From assembly GCA_900767645.1 (NCBI GenBank), contig CAAFZY010000035.1, forward strand, positions 1 to 64,000: a stretch of DNA of 64,000 bases. Direction: 5' to 3'. Position numbers and translations under genes: made by a program. Each line of letters begins with the position of its first letter. The first letter of the stretch is position 1. The notes below the pieces were generated by a model. It had not been told where the DNA came from and searched no databases. It saw nothing but the letters and a program-made list of their open reading frames with translations. Shown piece after piece: positions 8,421 to 16,186 of the stretch. The stretch comes from Alphaproteobacteria bacterium (lineage in GTDB: Bacteria; Pseudomonadota; Alphaproteobacteria; RF32; CAG-239).

Positions 8421-9489
8421 TCGCTTTATACATTCTGCAGCAGGTACTGGGAAAACAACTAAAATAGTATCACTGGCAACAACATTAGCGGTCAGATACC
8501 ATAAACGAGTTGTTATAACAACATATACTCGGGAAAATACCATAGAAATCTATGACAAAGTCATCGCAAAAATTGGCTATATTCCATCAAATCTATTTAT
8601 ATTGACATGGTACACATTTTTATTAAATGATTTTGTTCGTCCTTATCAAAATTTATTCGGAATAAATCACAGAATAAATGATGTTATGTTTGTTAATCAA
8701 AAATCGGCACATTATACTAAAAAAACAGCGTTAACCCATTATATTAGCAATAATAAAATTTATAGTGATAAGATTTCTGAATTTGCTTATGAGTGCAATC
8801 AAGCCAATAATAACTGTATTATCGATAGAGTTGTACAATGTTATGATTACATTTTTATTGATGAAGCACAAGATTTATCTGGATATGATTTTGAATTAAT
8901 ATCAGCACTATTGGCTTCCAAATGTAATATTGTTCTGGTTGGTGATGCTAGGCAAACTTCATATCAGACAACACCTTCATCTAAAAATAATCAGTATAAT
9001 TGGAATCTATATAAATATTTTGAAGACCAATCTAAAAAGAAATTAGGAAAATTAACTTATCTCAATAAATCATATCGATGTAACCAATCAATTTGCTCTT
9101 TTGCAGACAGAATATTCCCTGACTATCCTACTACAAGTTCTGCTAATACTAGAACAACAGAACACGATGGGATTTTTATAGTACAAGAAAAAGATTTTCT
9201 ACAGTATCTAGATACATTCAAACCTAAAATTTTAATATGGGATAAAAAGTCTTTGAAAAGGACACAAGGATATCCAGCCCTTAATATTGGTTTATCAAAA
9301 GGCAAAACTTATGATAGAGTTTTAATTATTCCAACAAAGCCAATGATTAAATTTTTAACGCAAGGAATTACTGATAAAAACTATAAATTCTATATAGCTG
9401 TAACAAGAGCCAGGTATAGTGTAGCTTTTTTACTAGACAAACCTTTAAATATTACTCATACAGATATTCATCTATGGCAACCATTATAA
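8410..9489 (+). CDS. UvrD/Rep-like helicase (GajB-like), short
   Basis: 359 residues of superfamily 1 helicase: Walker A SAAGTGKT (9-16), motif II FIDEAQDL (149-156), motif III LVGDARQTSY (about 182-191), a YRCNQSIC segment and motif VI YIAVTRAR near the C-terminus. GajB proteins are usually nearer 490 residues, so the accessory 1B/2B domains are much reduced. Partnered with the OLD nuclease upstream (11-bp overlap), it forms a Gabija-like defence module. Whether it belongs to canonical Gabija or another OLD-UvrD pair needs phylogeny. Confidence 0.75.
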   Translation: MICNRFIHSAAGTGKTTKIVSLATTLAVRYHKRVVITTYTRENTIEIYDKVIAKIGYIPSNLFILTWYTFLLNDFVRPYQNLFGINHRINDVMFVNQKSAHYTKKTALTHYISNNKIYSDKISEFAYECNQANNNCIIDRVVQCYDYIFIDEAQDLSGYDFELISALLASKCNIVLVGDARQTSYQTTPSSKNNQYNWNLYKYFEDQSKKKLGKLTYLNKSYRCNQSICSFADRIFPDYPTTSSANTRTTEHDGIFIVQEKDFLQYLDTFKPKILIWDKKSLKRTQGYPALNIGLSKGKTYDRVLIIPTKPMIKFLTQGITDKNYKFYIAVTRARYSVAFLLDKPLNITHTDIHLWQPL

Positions 9490-9885
9490 TATAACTATAA
9501 AAATAATTTGCTCGAGAACTGCGAATTCACTCCAGCCAGATTGAACAGAGGTTAGATTTTTAGGTCTAATATCTTGTTTTTTAAGGATATTTTGCGGTTC
9601 GCAGAGGGTGTTTTTTGTTAGGCTTAAATTTGGGCTGAAATTGCCCTCAAAGCCTTGTGTTTCCTCGGGTTCGCAAGATTTGGAATTTTGCCCGTTGTTT
9701 GAACGGTCGCTGGACACCGAACTTTCCATGTAACAAAACGGCGGATTGAGTTCGTAACCGATGTTTCCTTCTTTTAATACAAGTTTTTTGAATATAAAAT
9801 GTAAAAGAAGTTGTTTATTTTCGATTGATTTTCCCATGCCACCCCAGACAATCTTTGAACTAGTTTCATCAAAAATATGACACAA
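9484..9885 (-). pseudogene. C-terminal remnant, possibly of a serine recombinase
   Basis: 133 codons read from a TTG directly after an in-frame stop. The segment KQLLLHFIFKKLVLKEGNIG followed by YELNPPF resembles the C-terminal tail of large serine recombinases (LL..L...V...G...Y.L..P). No catalytic domain is present. The last 40 codons (CEPQNILKKQ..., SVQSGWSEFAVLEQ) lie in a repeat that recurs at 19.6 kb. The family assignment is weak; that it is a remnant is better supported. Confidence 0.4.
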
Positions 9886-9930
9886 TCAAGGTGTTATGAT
9901 ATTTATGCCTATTTCTGGAGGCGCCATATA
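9510..9930. repeat. Long dispersed repeat, copy 1
   Basis: Two blocks match the copy at 19584-19775 in the same orientation: GCTCGAGAAC... through GCGGTTCGCAGA (about 110 bp), and TCATCAAAAATATGACACAA... through GGCGCCATAT (about 80 bp). In this copy the blocks are separated by about 230 bp that are missing from copy 2. A 39-bp piece is also found at 13020-13058. Confidence 0.75.
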
Positions 9931-9947
9931 TTTCATATCAAAATATA

Positions 9948-10204
9948 TTATCTATTTTCTTCAACATACTTTTTTAGAATTTCGCTATCCTTCGGCGCAC
10001 CATTCCACGGGTCATATTCATCACCATTCGGATATTTTATTTTTTTCATTACTGCATACATTTTAGTGATAAATTCTTTAACGGAACAAGTCATATCTAA
10101 AGGCACTTGAGGATTATCATAAGAAACATAATGTAACCCTCTTTGGTTTTTATAAAACTCCCACCATCCAAAGGAAACGGGCAATCACGATTTTGTATAT
10201 TCAT
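9948..10204 (-). CDS. Small hypothetical protein, apparent frameshift
   Basis: An ATG at 10202-10204 overlaps the rtcB stop (ATGA) and opens MNIQNRDCPFPLDGGSF, which closes after 35 codons. Another frame reads GWWEFYKNQRGLHYVSYDNP through ILKKYVEENR (stop at 9948) but has only a TTG directly after a stop as its start. One extra T in the CCTTTGG stretch near 10179 would join them as CPFPFGWWEFYKNQ, about 85 residues. So it is probably one translationally coupled gene with a one-base loss. Function unknown; it closes the rtcB operon. Confidence 0.45.
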
Positions 10205-11430
10205 ACTTTCTTCCTTCTGAAATCTGTGATTTCACCTGCCTTAAAGTTATAAATTGGCTTAATAATCTTTATAATTTCTGCAGTAGGCGTAATATTGTTT
10301 ACAATATCATCCATATTTTTATAAGCCATTGGACATTCATCAAGAGTATCCTCATTAATGGAAGTTGTATAAATTCCTTCCATAGAGCTTTTGAACTCTT
10401 CTACATTAAAATTTCTTTTTGCCTGCATACGGCTATAAAGTCTTCCTGCGCCATGTGGAGCTGAATAGTTCCAATCAGGATTACCTTTACCTATGCAAAT
10501 TAAACTACCATCACGCATATTAATTGGAATAAGTATCTTTTCACCATCTTTTGCAGATACCGAGCCTTTGCGTAGAATCATTGCATCTGTATCAATGTAG
10601 TTATGAATAGTTGTGAAGGTTTCAACTATATGTAATCCTAGAGCTTCAATCATACTCTCTGCCATTGCTTTACGATTATACACGGCATACTTTTGCACGA
10701 TTTTCATATCGTGAATATAATTTTCAAACAATTTTCCTTCTAAATAAGCTAAAGACTTCGGAATATTAGTAATTACTTGAGATTTTAATTCTTTGATTGT
10801 CTTTTGTATCTCTGCTTGTCGCCCTTCTTTTTTCAATCTTGTAATTGTTTCTTCCAATTGCGAAGAAGAGTTATTGTTTAGGTGTTTGTATGCCTCTTCT
10901 TGATAGTATTCTGCAACTTGTTTGCCTAGATAACGACTACCAGAGTGAACTACAAGGTAGATATTTCCATCGTCATCACGGTCAACCTCAATAAAGTGAT
11001 TGCCTCCGCCGAGCGTTCCCATACTATGAATAGCACGGTGTTTGTTGATTTGGCTTATGCATTGCAAATCCTCTATATCAATATTATTGATGTATTCGTG
11101 CGGAGTTTCACGAACAGTCATACCTGCAGGAATAGCAGCATATATAAACTCATCTAGTTTTTTAAGGTCTATATCCTTTTCTTTTAAGAGATAAGTAGCC
11201 ATACCACAACCGATATCCACGCCTACAAGGTTTGGAACAATTTTATCTTTGATTGTCATAGTTGTTCCGATAGTGCATCCTGCACCTGCATGAACATCTG
11301 GCATAATACGAATTTGGCTTCCCTTTACAAATTCTTGGTCGCAAAGAGTTTTAATTTGTTCTTTGGATACATCATCCATAACATCCGTAAAAACCTTTGC
11401 TATATTATTATTTCCTTTTATTTCAATCAT
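10201..11430 (-). CDS. rtcB: RNA-splicing ligase RtcB
   Basis: 409 residues of the RtcB family, which joins 2',3'-cyclic-phosphate (or 3'-phosphate) and 5'-OH RNA ends through a guanylated histidine, using Mn2+ and GTP. Motifs: DVHAGAGCTIG (45-55), GVDIGCGM with the metal-binding Cys75, GGGNHFIEV (about 141-149), VVHSGSR and the guanylation site APHGAGR. It is the centre of a minus-strand operon: its ATG overlaps the WG-repeat gene stop (ATGA) and its stop overlaps the next ATG. The setting in a defence island suggests repair of RNA damage such as tRNA cleavage; this is inference. Confidence 0.95.
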   Translation of the reverse strand: MIEIKGNNNIAKVFTDVMDDVSKEQIKTLCDQEFVKGSQIRIMPDVHAGAGCTIGTTMTIKDKIVPNLVGVDIGCGMATYLLKEKDIDLKKLDEFIYAAIPAGMTVRETPHEYINNIDIEDLQCISQINKHRAIHSMGTLGGGNHFIEVDRDDDGNIYLVVHSGSRYLGKQVAEYYQEEAYKHLNNNSSSQLEETITRLKKEGRQAEIQKTIKELKSQVITNIPKSLAYLEGKLFENYIHDMKIVQKYAVYNRKAMAESMIEALGLHIVETFTTIHNYIDTDAMILRKGSVSAKDGEKILIPINMRDGSLICIGKGNPDWNYSAPHGAGRLYSRMQAKRNFNVEEFKSSMEGIYTTSINEDTLDECPMAYKNMDDIVNNITPTAEIIKIIKPIYNFKAGEITDFRRKKV

Positions 11431-11636
11431 CTTTCTTCCTCTTTAATATCTTCAATTTGAAACATCTCTGTTGGTCCTTCATGATTATTGCACAATATCC
11501 TATTATCTTTGCAAAAACTGATTGATGAATATTTTAATGGTAAAATAGTTTTACCGTTGCTAGTTATTAGTCCCTGTTTATCGTCCTTTTTGGCAACTAA
11601 AATACCATTTTTCATCACCTTTTGCGTTGTAATCAT
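11427..11636 (-). CDS. Small WG-repeat-like protein
   Basis: About 69 residues containing KDDKQGLITSNGKTILPLKY, a single WG-type beta repeat. It overlaps the rtcB start by four bases (ATGA) and its N-terminus lies inside the DUF6150-like frame. ATGs at 11634-11636 (after GAAGAAGA) and 11613-11615 are both possible; I took the first. Function unknown. The overlap on both sides suggests coupled translation within the rtcB operon, though a shift joining it to the preceding frame cannot be excluded. Confidence 0.5.
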   Translation of the reverse strand: MITTQKVMKNGILVAKKDDKQGLITSNGKTILPLKYSSISFCKDNRILCNNHEGPTEMFQIEDIKEEER

Positions 11637-11739
11637 ATTCTTCTTCGTGATAAAGTAAGTCTGCCTGATAATCATTATCCGTACGAAAAACTTTTATATC
11701 AGCCTGATAGTCGTAATCTGTTACAAAAACTTTTACCAT
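11578..11739 (-). CDS. DUF6150-like tandem-repeat protein, short
   Basis: 53 residues with repeated units VFVTDYDYQADIKVF, RTDNDYQADLLY and EEEYDYNAKGDEKWYF. The (V/T)DYxYQADxKV repeat is the hallmark of DUF6150 beta-repeat proteins. The start ATG has AGGAG with seven-base spacing. The protein stops soon after KWYF, where family members often continue, so it may be truncated. It lies 12 bp after the HNH gene and overlaps the WG-repeat gene in another frame. Confidence 0.55.
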   Translation of the reverse strand: MVKVFVTDYDYQADIKVFRTDNDYQADLLYHEEEYDYNAKGDEKWYFSCQKGR

Positions 11740-11751
11740 GGTTAATCTCCT

Positions 11752-12354
11752 TTATTTATAGGTCAATGGATGTAATTTTTTATCATGCTCTTCTTTTTTT
11801 ACCCATACAAGATTGGTAACGCTATTATTATATGAGTTGTTGTCAATATGGTGGACACCCCATGCATTTTCTGGTTTTTCTAAAAATAATTCTGCAACAG
11901 CCTCATGAATTTTTACGCCTCTATTACTCCCTTCTTTATAGTTTACTTTTAGCATGACCTCCAGACGCTTGTCTCCTGGATAATTATTGTAAAAATTATG
12001 TAAATCAGCAATATGCTCTCTAAAATACTTTTTTTGCGTACTATTTAATTCTTCAAAAGCTATACCATACGCAAATTTATCAAATAAATGACCAAATACT
12101 TTTTTAGCTTCATCTATATTTTCAAAACGAGCTGCATATCCTAAATTGCTGATATAGAGACATTCTCGATAATACTTCCAAATTTCTCTAATTTGATAGC
12201 TCCCCATATATCCCATTTCTTGTTCATTATTCTCAATCTTACCGACTGTCATCTTCTCATCACCATCATGCGACCACTTTCTACAATCAATCTGTCGAAC
12301 GCTTTGACCATCATTTAAGAATATCGGTGTTTTAAATTTCTGTTCAATAATCAT
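11752..12354 (-). CDS. HNH endonuclease (phage/homing type)
   Basis: 200 residues. The C-terminal part has the HNH core HEAVAELFLEKPENAWGVHH and then IDNNSYNNSVTNLVWV (HHIDxNxxNN, the second-H/N region), as in phage HNH_3 enzymes that cut double-stranded DNA. The N-terminal 120 residues have no recognised domain and may confer specificity. The ATG is preceded by AAGGA. Second gene of the rtcB operon, 27 bp after the ankyrin gene. It could be a restriction effector or a homing remnant. Confidence 0.75.
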   Translation of the reverse strand: MIIEQKFKTPIFLNDGQSVRQIDCRKWSHDGDEKMTVGKIENNEQEMGYMGSYQIREIWKYYRECLYISNLGYAARFENIDEAKKVFGHLFDKFAYGIAFEELNSTQKKYFREHIADLHNFYNNYPGDKRLEVMLKVNYKEGSNRGVKIHEAVAELFLEKPENAWGVHHIDNNSYNNSVTNLVWVKKEEHDKKLHPLTYK

Positions 12355-12381
12355 TTTTATTTTCCTTTATATCATCAAAAC

Positions 12382-13022
12382 CTATTTTATTATTTTCCGC
12401 TTGTCAATACGGTTAATCTGTTCTTTATAATGCAATAATATCTTTCTTACTCTGTAGTTTTTATAAGTGTATTCTAATGCCGTTTTACCGCTATTATCAC
12501 GTATATTCACATCTGCCCCATACTCGAGTAATGCTTTTATAACTTCAGGATTTTTATTTCCATACGCCGCCATAAACAGGGGTGTATCTCCATTGTTATC
12601 TCTGGTATTGATGTCTGCGCCGAGTTTAAGCAAAGCTTCAACAGTTTTAGCTGTTTTACTGTACCGAGCAACATAAAACAATGGCGTACGTCCATTATTA
12701 TTGATTGCATTGATATCTACACCAGCATTTATCAAAATGTTGAACACATCTGATGTTGCACCATATTGTATAATCCTTGTAAAAGCCGTTTCACCTAAAT
12801 TATTTTTGGCGTTTACGTCTGCCCCTGCATCAATAAAAGCTTTTATAACATCAGCATCACACCAATGTGCCCAAAATAAAGGTGTTTCATTATCATTATC
12901 AGTTGCATTTACATCAGCACCTGATTGTATCAAAAGTTTTATTTTTTCTTGATTATCTTTGGCGACAGCAGCTAGTGATGTAAATAAAACCGAAAATCCT
13001 CGCTCATCTTTGGCATTGAGGT
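12382..13022 (-). CDS. Ankyrin-repeat protein, 5'-truncated
   Basis: Six consecutive ankyrin units, e.g. GADVNATDNDNETPLFWA, GADVNAKNNLGETAF, GVDINAINNNGRTPLFYVA, GADINTRDNNGDTPLFMAA, GADVNIRDNSGKTALEY. The frame continues upstream (LDLNAKDERGFSVLFTSLAA) and runs into the 39-bp repeat at 13020-13058, reaching a stop at 13081 with no ATG or RBS. A TTG at 12933 lies inside a repeat unit and is an unlikely start. The 5' end therefore seems to have been replaced by repeat-mediated rearrangement. Ankyrin arrays bind proteins; partner unknown. Confidence 0.65.
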
Positions 13023-13058
13023 CTAGCCTCTTGTTTTTTAATAATATTTTGCGGTTCG
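13020..13058. repeat. Dispersed repeat, copy 3 (39-bp piece)
   Basis: GTCTAGCCTCTTGTTTTTTA followed by an A/T variant and ATTTTGCGGTTCG matches the 19.6-kb copy and, less closely, the 9.5-kb copy, same orientation. It forms the junction with the truncated ankyrin gene. Confidence 0.65.
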
Positions 13059-13316
13059 TGTAAAGCCGTACTACAAAGCACTATTTTTGCAAGCTATACG
13101 AACCGGCTTTCACAACTTTTTTTATTTTTCAATACATTAAACCAGTTCGAATACAACCTGACCTTTGGGATATATGATAAGCATTTCAGATACCAATACC
13201 CGCCGCCAACTGCCTCCATGTAGCCGCCATGGCAACCGGCATATCCATACTTTTTTAGATAATCACCAATTACACCTGCAATTTTCTATAAAGATTCAAG
13301 TATATATCTTACAACC
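13059..13316. other. Degenerate coding remnant
   Basis: Minus-strand translation gives fragments such as GDYLKKYGYAGCHGGYMEAV and, in another frame, YPKGQVVFELV before a stop. No start codon or RBS. It looks like the decayed end of an unknown gene next to repeat copy 3. Confidence 0.3.
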
Positions 13317-14978
13317 TTATTTTATATTTATCCTATCTTCCCAACTTAATTGCACTTTAAAATTTTTGCTCCGTAGATCATTTATTACATTATTCAATTG
13401 CATTTGGGCAAAAAAAGGAAGACGTTTTTCGACATTGCTACTAGTTAAAATTATATACTTTACAGTACTGCCTCGCCAATTTTCATTAATATGCTTAGTA
13501 CAGTCCGGTATTTTTGAATTTACTGCTTCAACAAAACGCTCCGGTATTTGAGCATAAGTATCTGCAGAGACCAAACCCTGTGCAAATAAGTGGCTAAGAG
13601 AGTCTGGACCTCGTCTTATTTTTGAATGAATAAAAACTTTTTGCTGAGGAATAAACACATCACAGACTTCTATTTGAGTATCATACACCACAATATGCTT
13701 ATCCGCATTATCAAATAATTCTGCAGAAAGCTCAGAACTTACCTCTTTATTATAACAATATTCTCTCCTTACTTTTTTAGTTCCTAATGCTATATAATTT
13801 TGAATATTTTTATTAGCCCTATCAACACCAACTGAGCTCAACAAAACAGTTTTATCTTCAACCATCGCTATATTTGCTTTAATATCATTATATTTATCCC
13901 TATTTATATCAAATAACTCCCCATGAGAAATAAAATAGACACTTCCATTTGCTTCAAATTCACCATATAAGCAATCAAGTAAATTCCATTTTTTTAGTTC
14001 ACGTCCATCATCATCTAAAATAATCACATTTTCACTTTCTAGCTTTTGATAGGTTAATTTTTGACCCTTTGCATACGTAGCGATATCAAAATCTGCACTT
14101 TCTACATCTCCAATTTTAAAATGATCTATTTGAGCCAAATTAATATCGGTATCAGGTTCAAAGAAAAAGAAATCAGACAAATTATTTGATAATTTTTCTG
14201 AAATTATATCCTTCATATCATTCGTCATTTCGACAGGTGACAACCCTTTAAATAATTTCTTTTTGTCTTCTTCTGTTACAGAATCATAAATATCAATTAA
14301 TTGACATAAACTTCCCTTCAGTTGTTCTAAAGAAATATTTTCATCCTCGTCATCAAGTATATAATTTAATGTTACATTAAGGGAACTATAGCTCCCCACC
14401 ATTCCATGATAAAATTGTTTTTTATCTTTTGCGTAAGCCGTAACTTCTCTAATAACCTCATTATCTTTCAGCATAATATTAAAATTTTCATCATCAACCG
14501 ATGCACCAAACATTCTATCTTTATTTATCGGGTTAGAGCTTATTTCTCTACTTTTTCCTCGTTTAATAGAAGCCCTCCCATCTACAAGCTCTTTATGTGC
14601 GATATATATACCAAAATATTTATTAATAACTGATTTTTTTATAGAAAAATGTCCTGTTGCATAATTAAGTATAAACATATAATTTTTATTGTTTCTAGTA
14701 ACAGGAATTAATACACTCGCTCCTTGCGAGAGTGTGTCTAATAATTTATTAGCAATATCTATTCCTGTAGTTTTTCTTAATTTCTCTGCCCAATCTGGTT
14801 TTTTATAATTTCCTTGTCTTCTATATATCACACAAGAAGCATTGTCTAAATAAGTATTATAATTTTCAGGATAAATAATTTTTGACTCATCAAATTCTTC
14901 AATTACATCACTTAAATTCCGCAATGTAACATCATTAGCCAACATTAAGGTTACATTTGTTTTAACAACTTTAGACAT
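13317..14978 (-). CDS. DUF6119 / TIGR04141 sporadically distributed protein
   Basis: 553 residues. The N-terminal VTLMLANDVTLRNLSDVI, central NYATGHFSIKK and GKSREISSNPINKDRMFG, and the C-terminal IHSKIRRGPDSLSHLFAQGL region (K-x-R...S.LSHLF.QG) match the TIGR04141/DUF6119 family as I remember it. That family is patchily distributed and often sits near restriction genes; its activity is unknown. The start is the ATG after AAGGAAAATATA; a longer reading upstream has no RBS. It is divergent from the Mrr gene over 275 bp, suggesting a shared control region. Confidence 0.65.
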   Translation of the reverse strand: MSKVVKTNVTLMLANDVTLRNLSDVIEEFDESKIIYPENYNTYLDNASCVIYRRQGNYKKPDWAEKLRKTTGIDIANKLLDTLSQGASVLIPVTRNNKNYMFILNYATGHFSIKKSVINKYFGIYIAHKELVDGRASIKRGKSREISSNPINKDRMFGASVDDENFNIMLKDNEVIREVTAYAKDKKQFYHGMVGSYSSLNVTLNYILDDEDENISLEQLKGSLCQLIDIYDSVTEEDKKKLFKGLSPVEMTNDMKDIISEKLSNNLSDFFFFEPDTDINLAQIDHFKIGDVESADFDIATYAKGQKLTYQKLESENVIILDDDGRELKKWNLLDCLYGEFEANGSVYFISHGELFDINRDKYNDIKANIAMVEDKTVLLSSVGVDRANKNIQNYIALGTKKVRREYCYNKEVSSELSAELFDNADKHIVVYDTQIEVCDVFIPQQKVFIHSKIRRGPDSLSHLFAQGLVSADTYAQIPERFVEAVNSKIPDCTKHINENWRGSTVKYIILTSSNVEKRLPFFAQMQLNNVINDLRSKNFKVQLSWEDRINIK

Positions 14979-15253
14979 TATATTTTCCTTTCTTAAAACC
15001 AGTAACAAAGATAGAAAACAGTTTTCTGTTATCACCTTAAATTTATAACATATAATTTTTATAATTTCAACAAAAAGTTTAAATATAAAAATAAGGCATT
15101 TAATTAGTATAGGCGCGGAGCACTTAGCATTTCATAGCTATAAATCGACTCGCTGATGTTTGATGTTGTTTAATAGCTTATAAAGCCCAAAATATTTCTT
15201 GAAATCACAATCGTATTAATATAACAATAGATATTATTAAAAGGAGTTTCATT

Positions 15254-16168
15254 ATGATACCTAATTTCCAAGTATTTATGTTGCCTGTTCTTAAAGCTGC
15301 TGCACAAGGTTCTGTCAATATTTCTGATGTTGTTAAAAAAATTGCAGACGAAATGAACATTTCTGAAGAAGATAGAACTATAAAATTATCAAACGGAAAC
15401 TCTCTGCTCTATGGGCGCATATCTTGGGCTAAAGCATATCTGTTACAAGCCGGATTACTAGAAAGTGTTGGTAGAGGGCAATTCACTACTACCGCAGAAG
15501 GATTAGCTCTTTTAGCAAAAAATCCTCAAATAATAAATAACAAAACTCTAGAAAAATATCCGAGTTTCATAGCATTCCGAAAAAGAAGCAAAAAGTCAAA
15601 AGAAAAATCAGAAACTGATACTGAAAATTCTGATTTAGATGAGCTATCTCCAGAAGAAGCAATTCACCAATCTTTAGAAACTTTAAATTCTTCCTTAGCT
15701 AGTGAACTACTTAGTAGAATGTTAAAATCAACTCCGACATTTTTTGAAAATCTTATAATCAAACTGCTAATTGCAATGGGATACAGTAACAACACAGATG
15801 AGGGCTGGGAGCACACGGGAAAAACCGGTGATGATGGCATTGATGGAATTATCAACCAAGATGTTTTAGGTGTTGATAAGATTTATATTCAAGCAAAAAG
15901 ATATGCAGACAACCACCCGATAACTTCCGCTGATTTAAGAAATTTTATCGGCGCACTGGATATGTGCCGTGCTGTCAAAGGTATTTTTGTCACCACTTCC
16001 GCCTTTACTAATGATGCCAAAAATACTGTAAAAAAATCATCAAAAAATATTGTTCTTATTGATGGCAACAAATTAACACAACTTATGATAAAATATAGCA
16101 CAGGATGCAAAAACAAAGAGACTATTCATATTCAAAAAATTGATGAAGATTTCTTTGAAGAAATGTAA
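15254..16168 (+). CDS. mrr: Mrr-type restriction endonuclease
   Basis: 304 residues. N-terminal winged-helix Mrr_N (about 1-95, with GRISWAKAYLLQAGLLE and GRGQFTTTAEG), an acidic linker (about 115-140), then Mrr_cat with FFENLIIKLLIAMGY, GKTGDDGIDGII (catalytic D) and IYIQAKRY (the QxK of the PD-(D/E)xK fold). Mrr enzymes are modification-dependent type IV restriction nucleases. AAAGGAG precedes the ATG. It is the only plus-strand gene in this part of the island and faces the KAP gene convergently. Confidence 0.9.
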   Translation: MIPNFQVFMLPVLKAAAQGSVNISDVVKKIADEMNISEEDRTIKLSNGNSLLYGRISWAKAYLLQAGLLESVGRGQFTTTAEGLALLAKNPQIINNKTLEKYPSFIAFRKRSKKSKEKSETDTENSDLDELSPEEAIHQSLETLNSSLASELLSRMLKSTPTFFENLIIKLLIAMGYSNNTDEGWEHTGKTGDDGIDGIINQDVLGVDKIYIQAKRYADNHPITSADLRNFIGALDMCRAVKGIFVTTSAFTNDAKNTVKKSSKNIVLIDGNKLTQLMIKYSTGCKNKETIHIQKIDEDFFEEM

Positions 16169-16186
16169 TCATTTTAGTATACATTA

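Noticed and set aside
9835..9847. CCACCCCAG as a second copy of the tRNA-Gln 3' end (att site).
   Set aside because: Only nine bases match and the T-arm sequence does not extend, so it is not a convincing attachment repeat.
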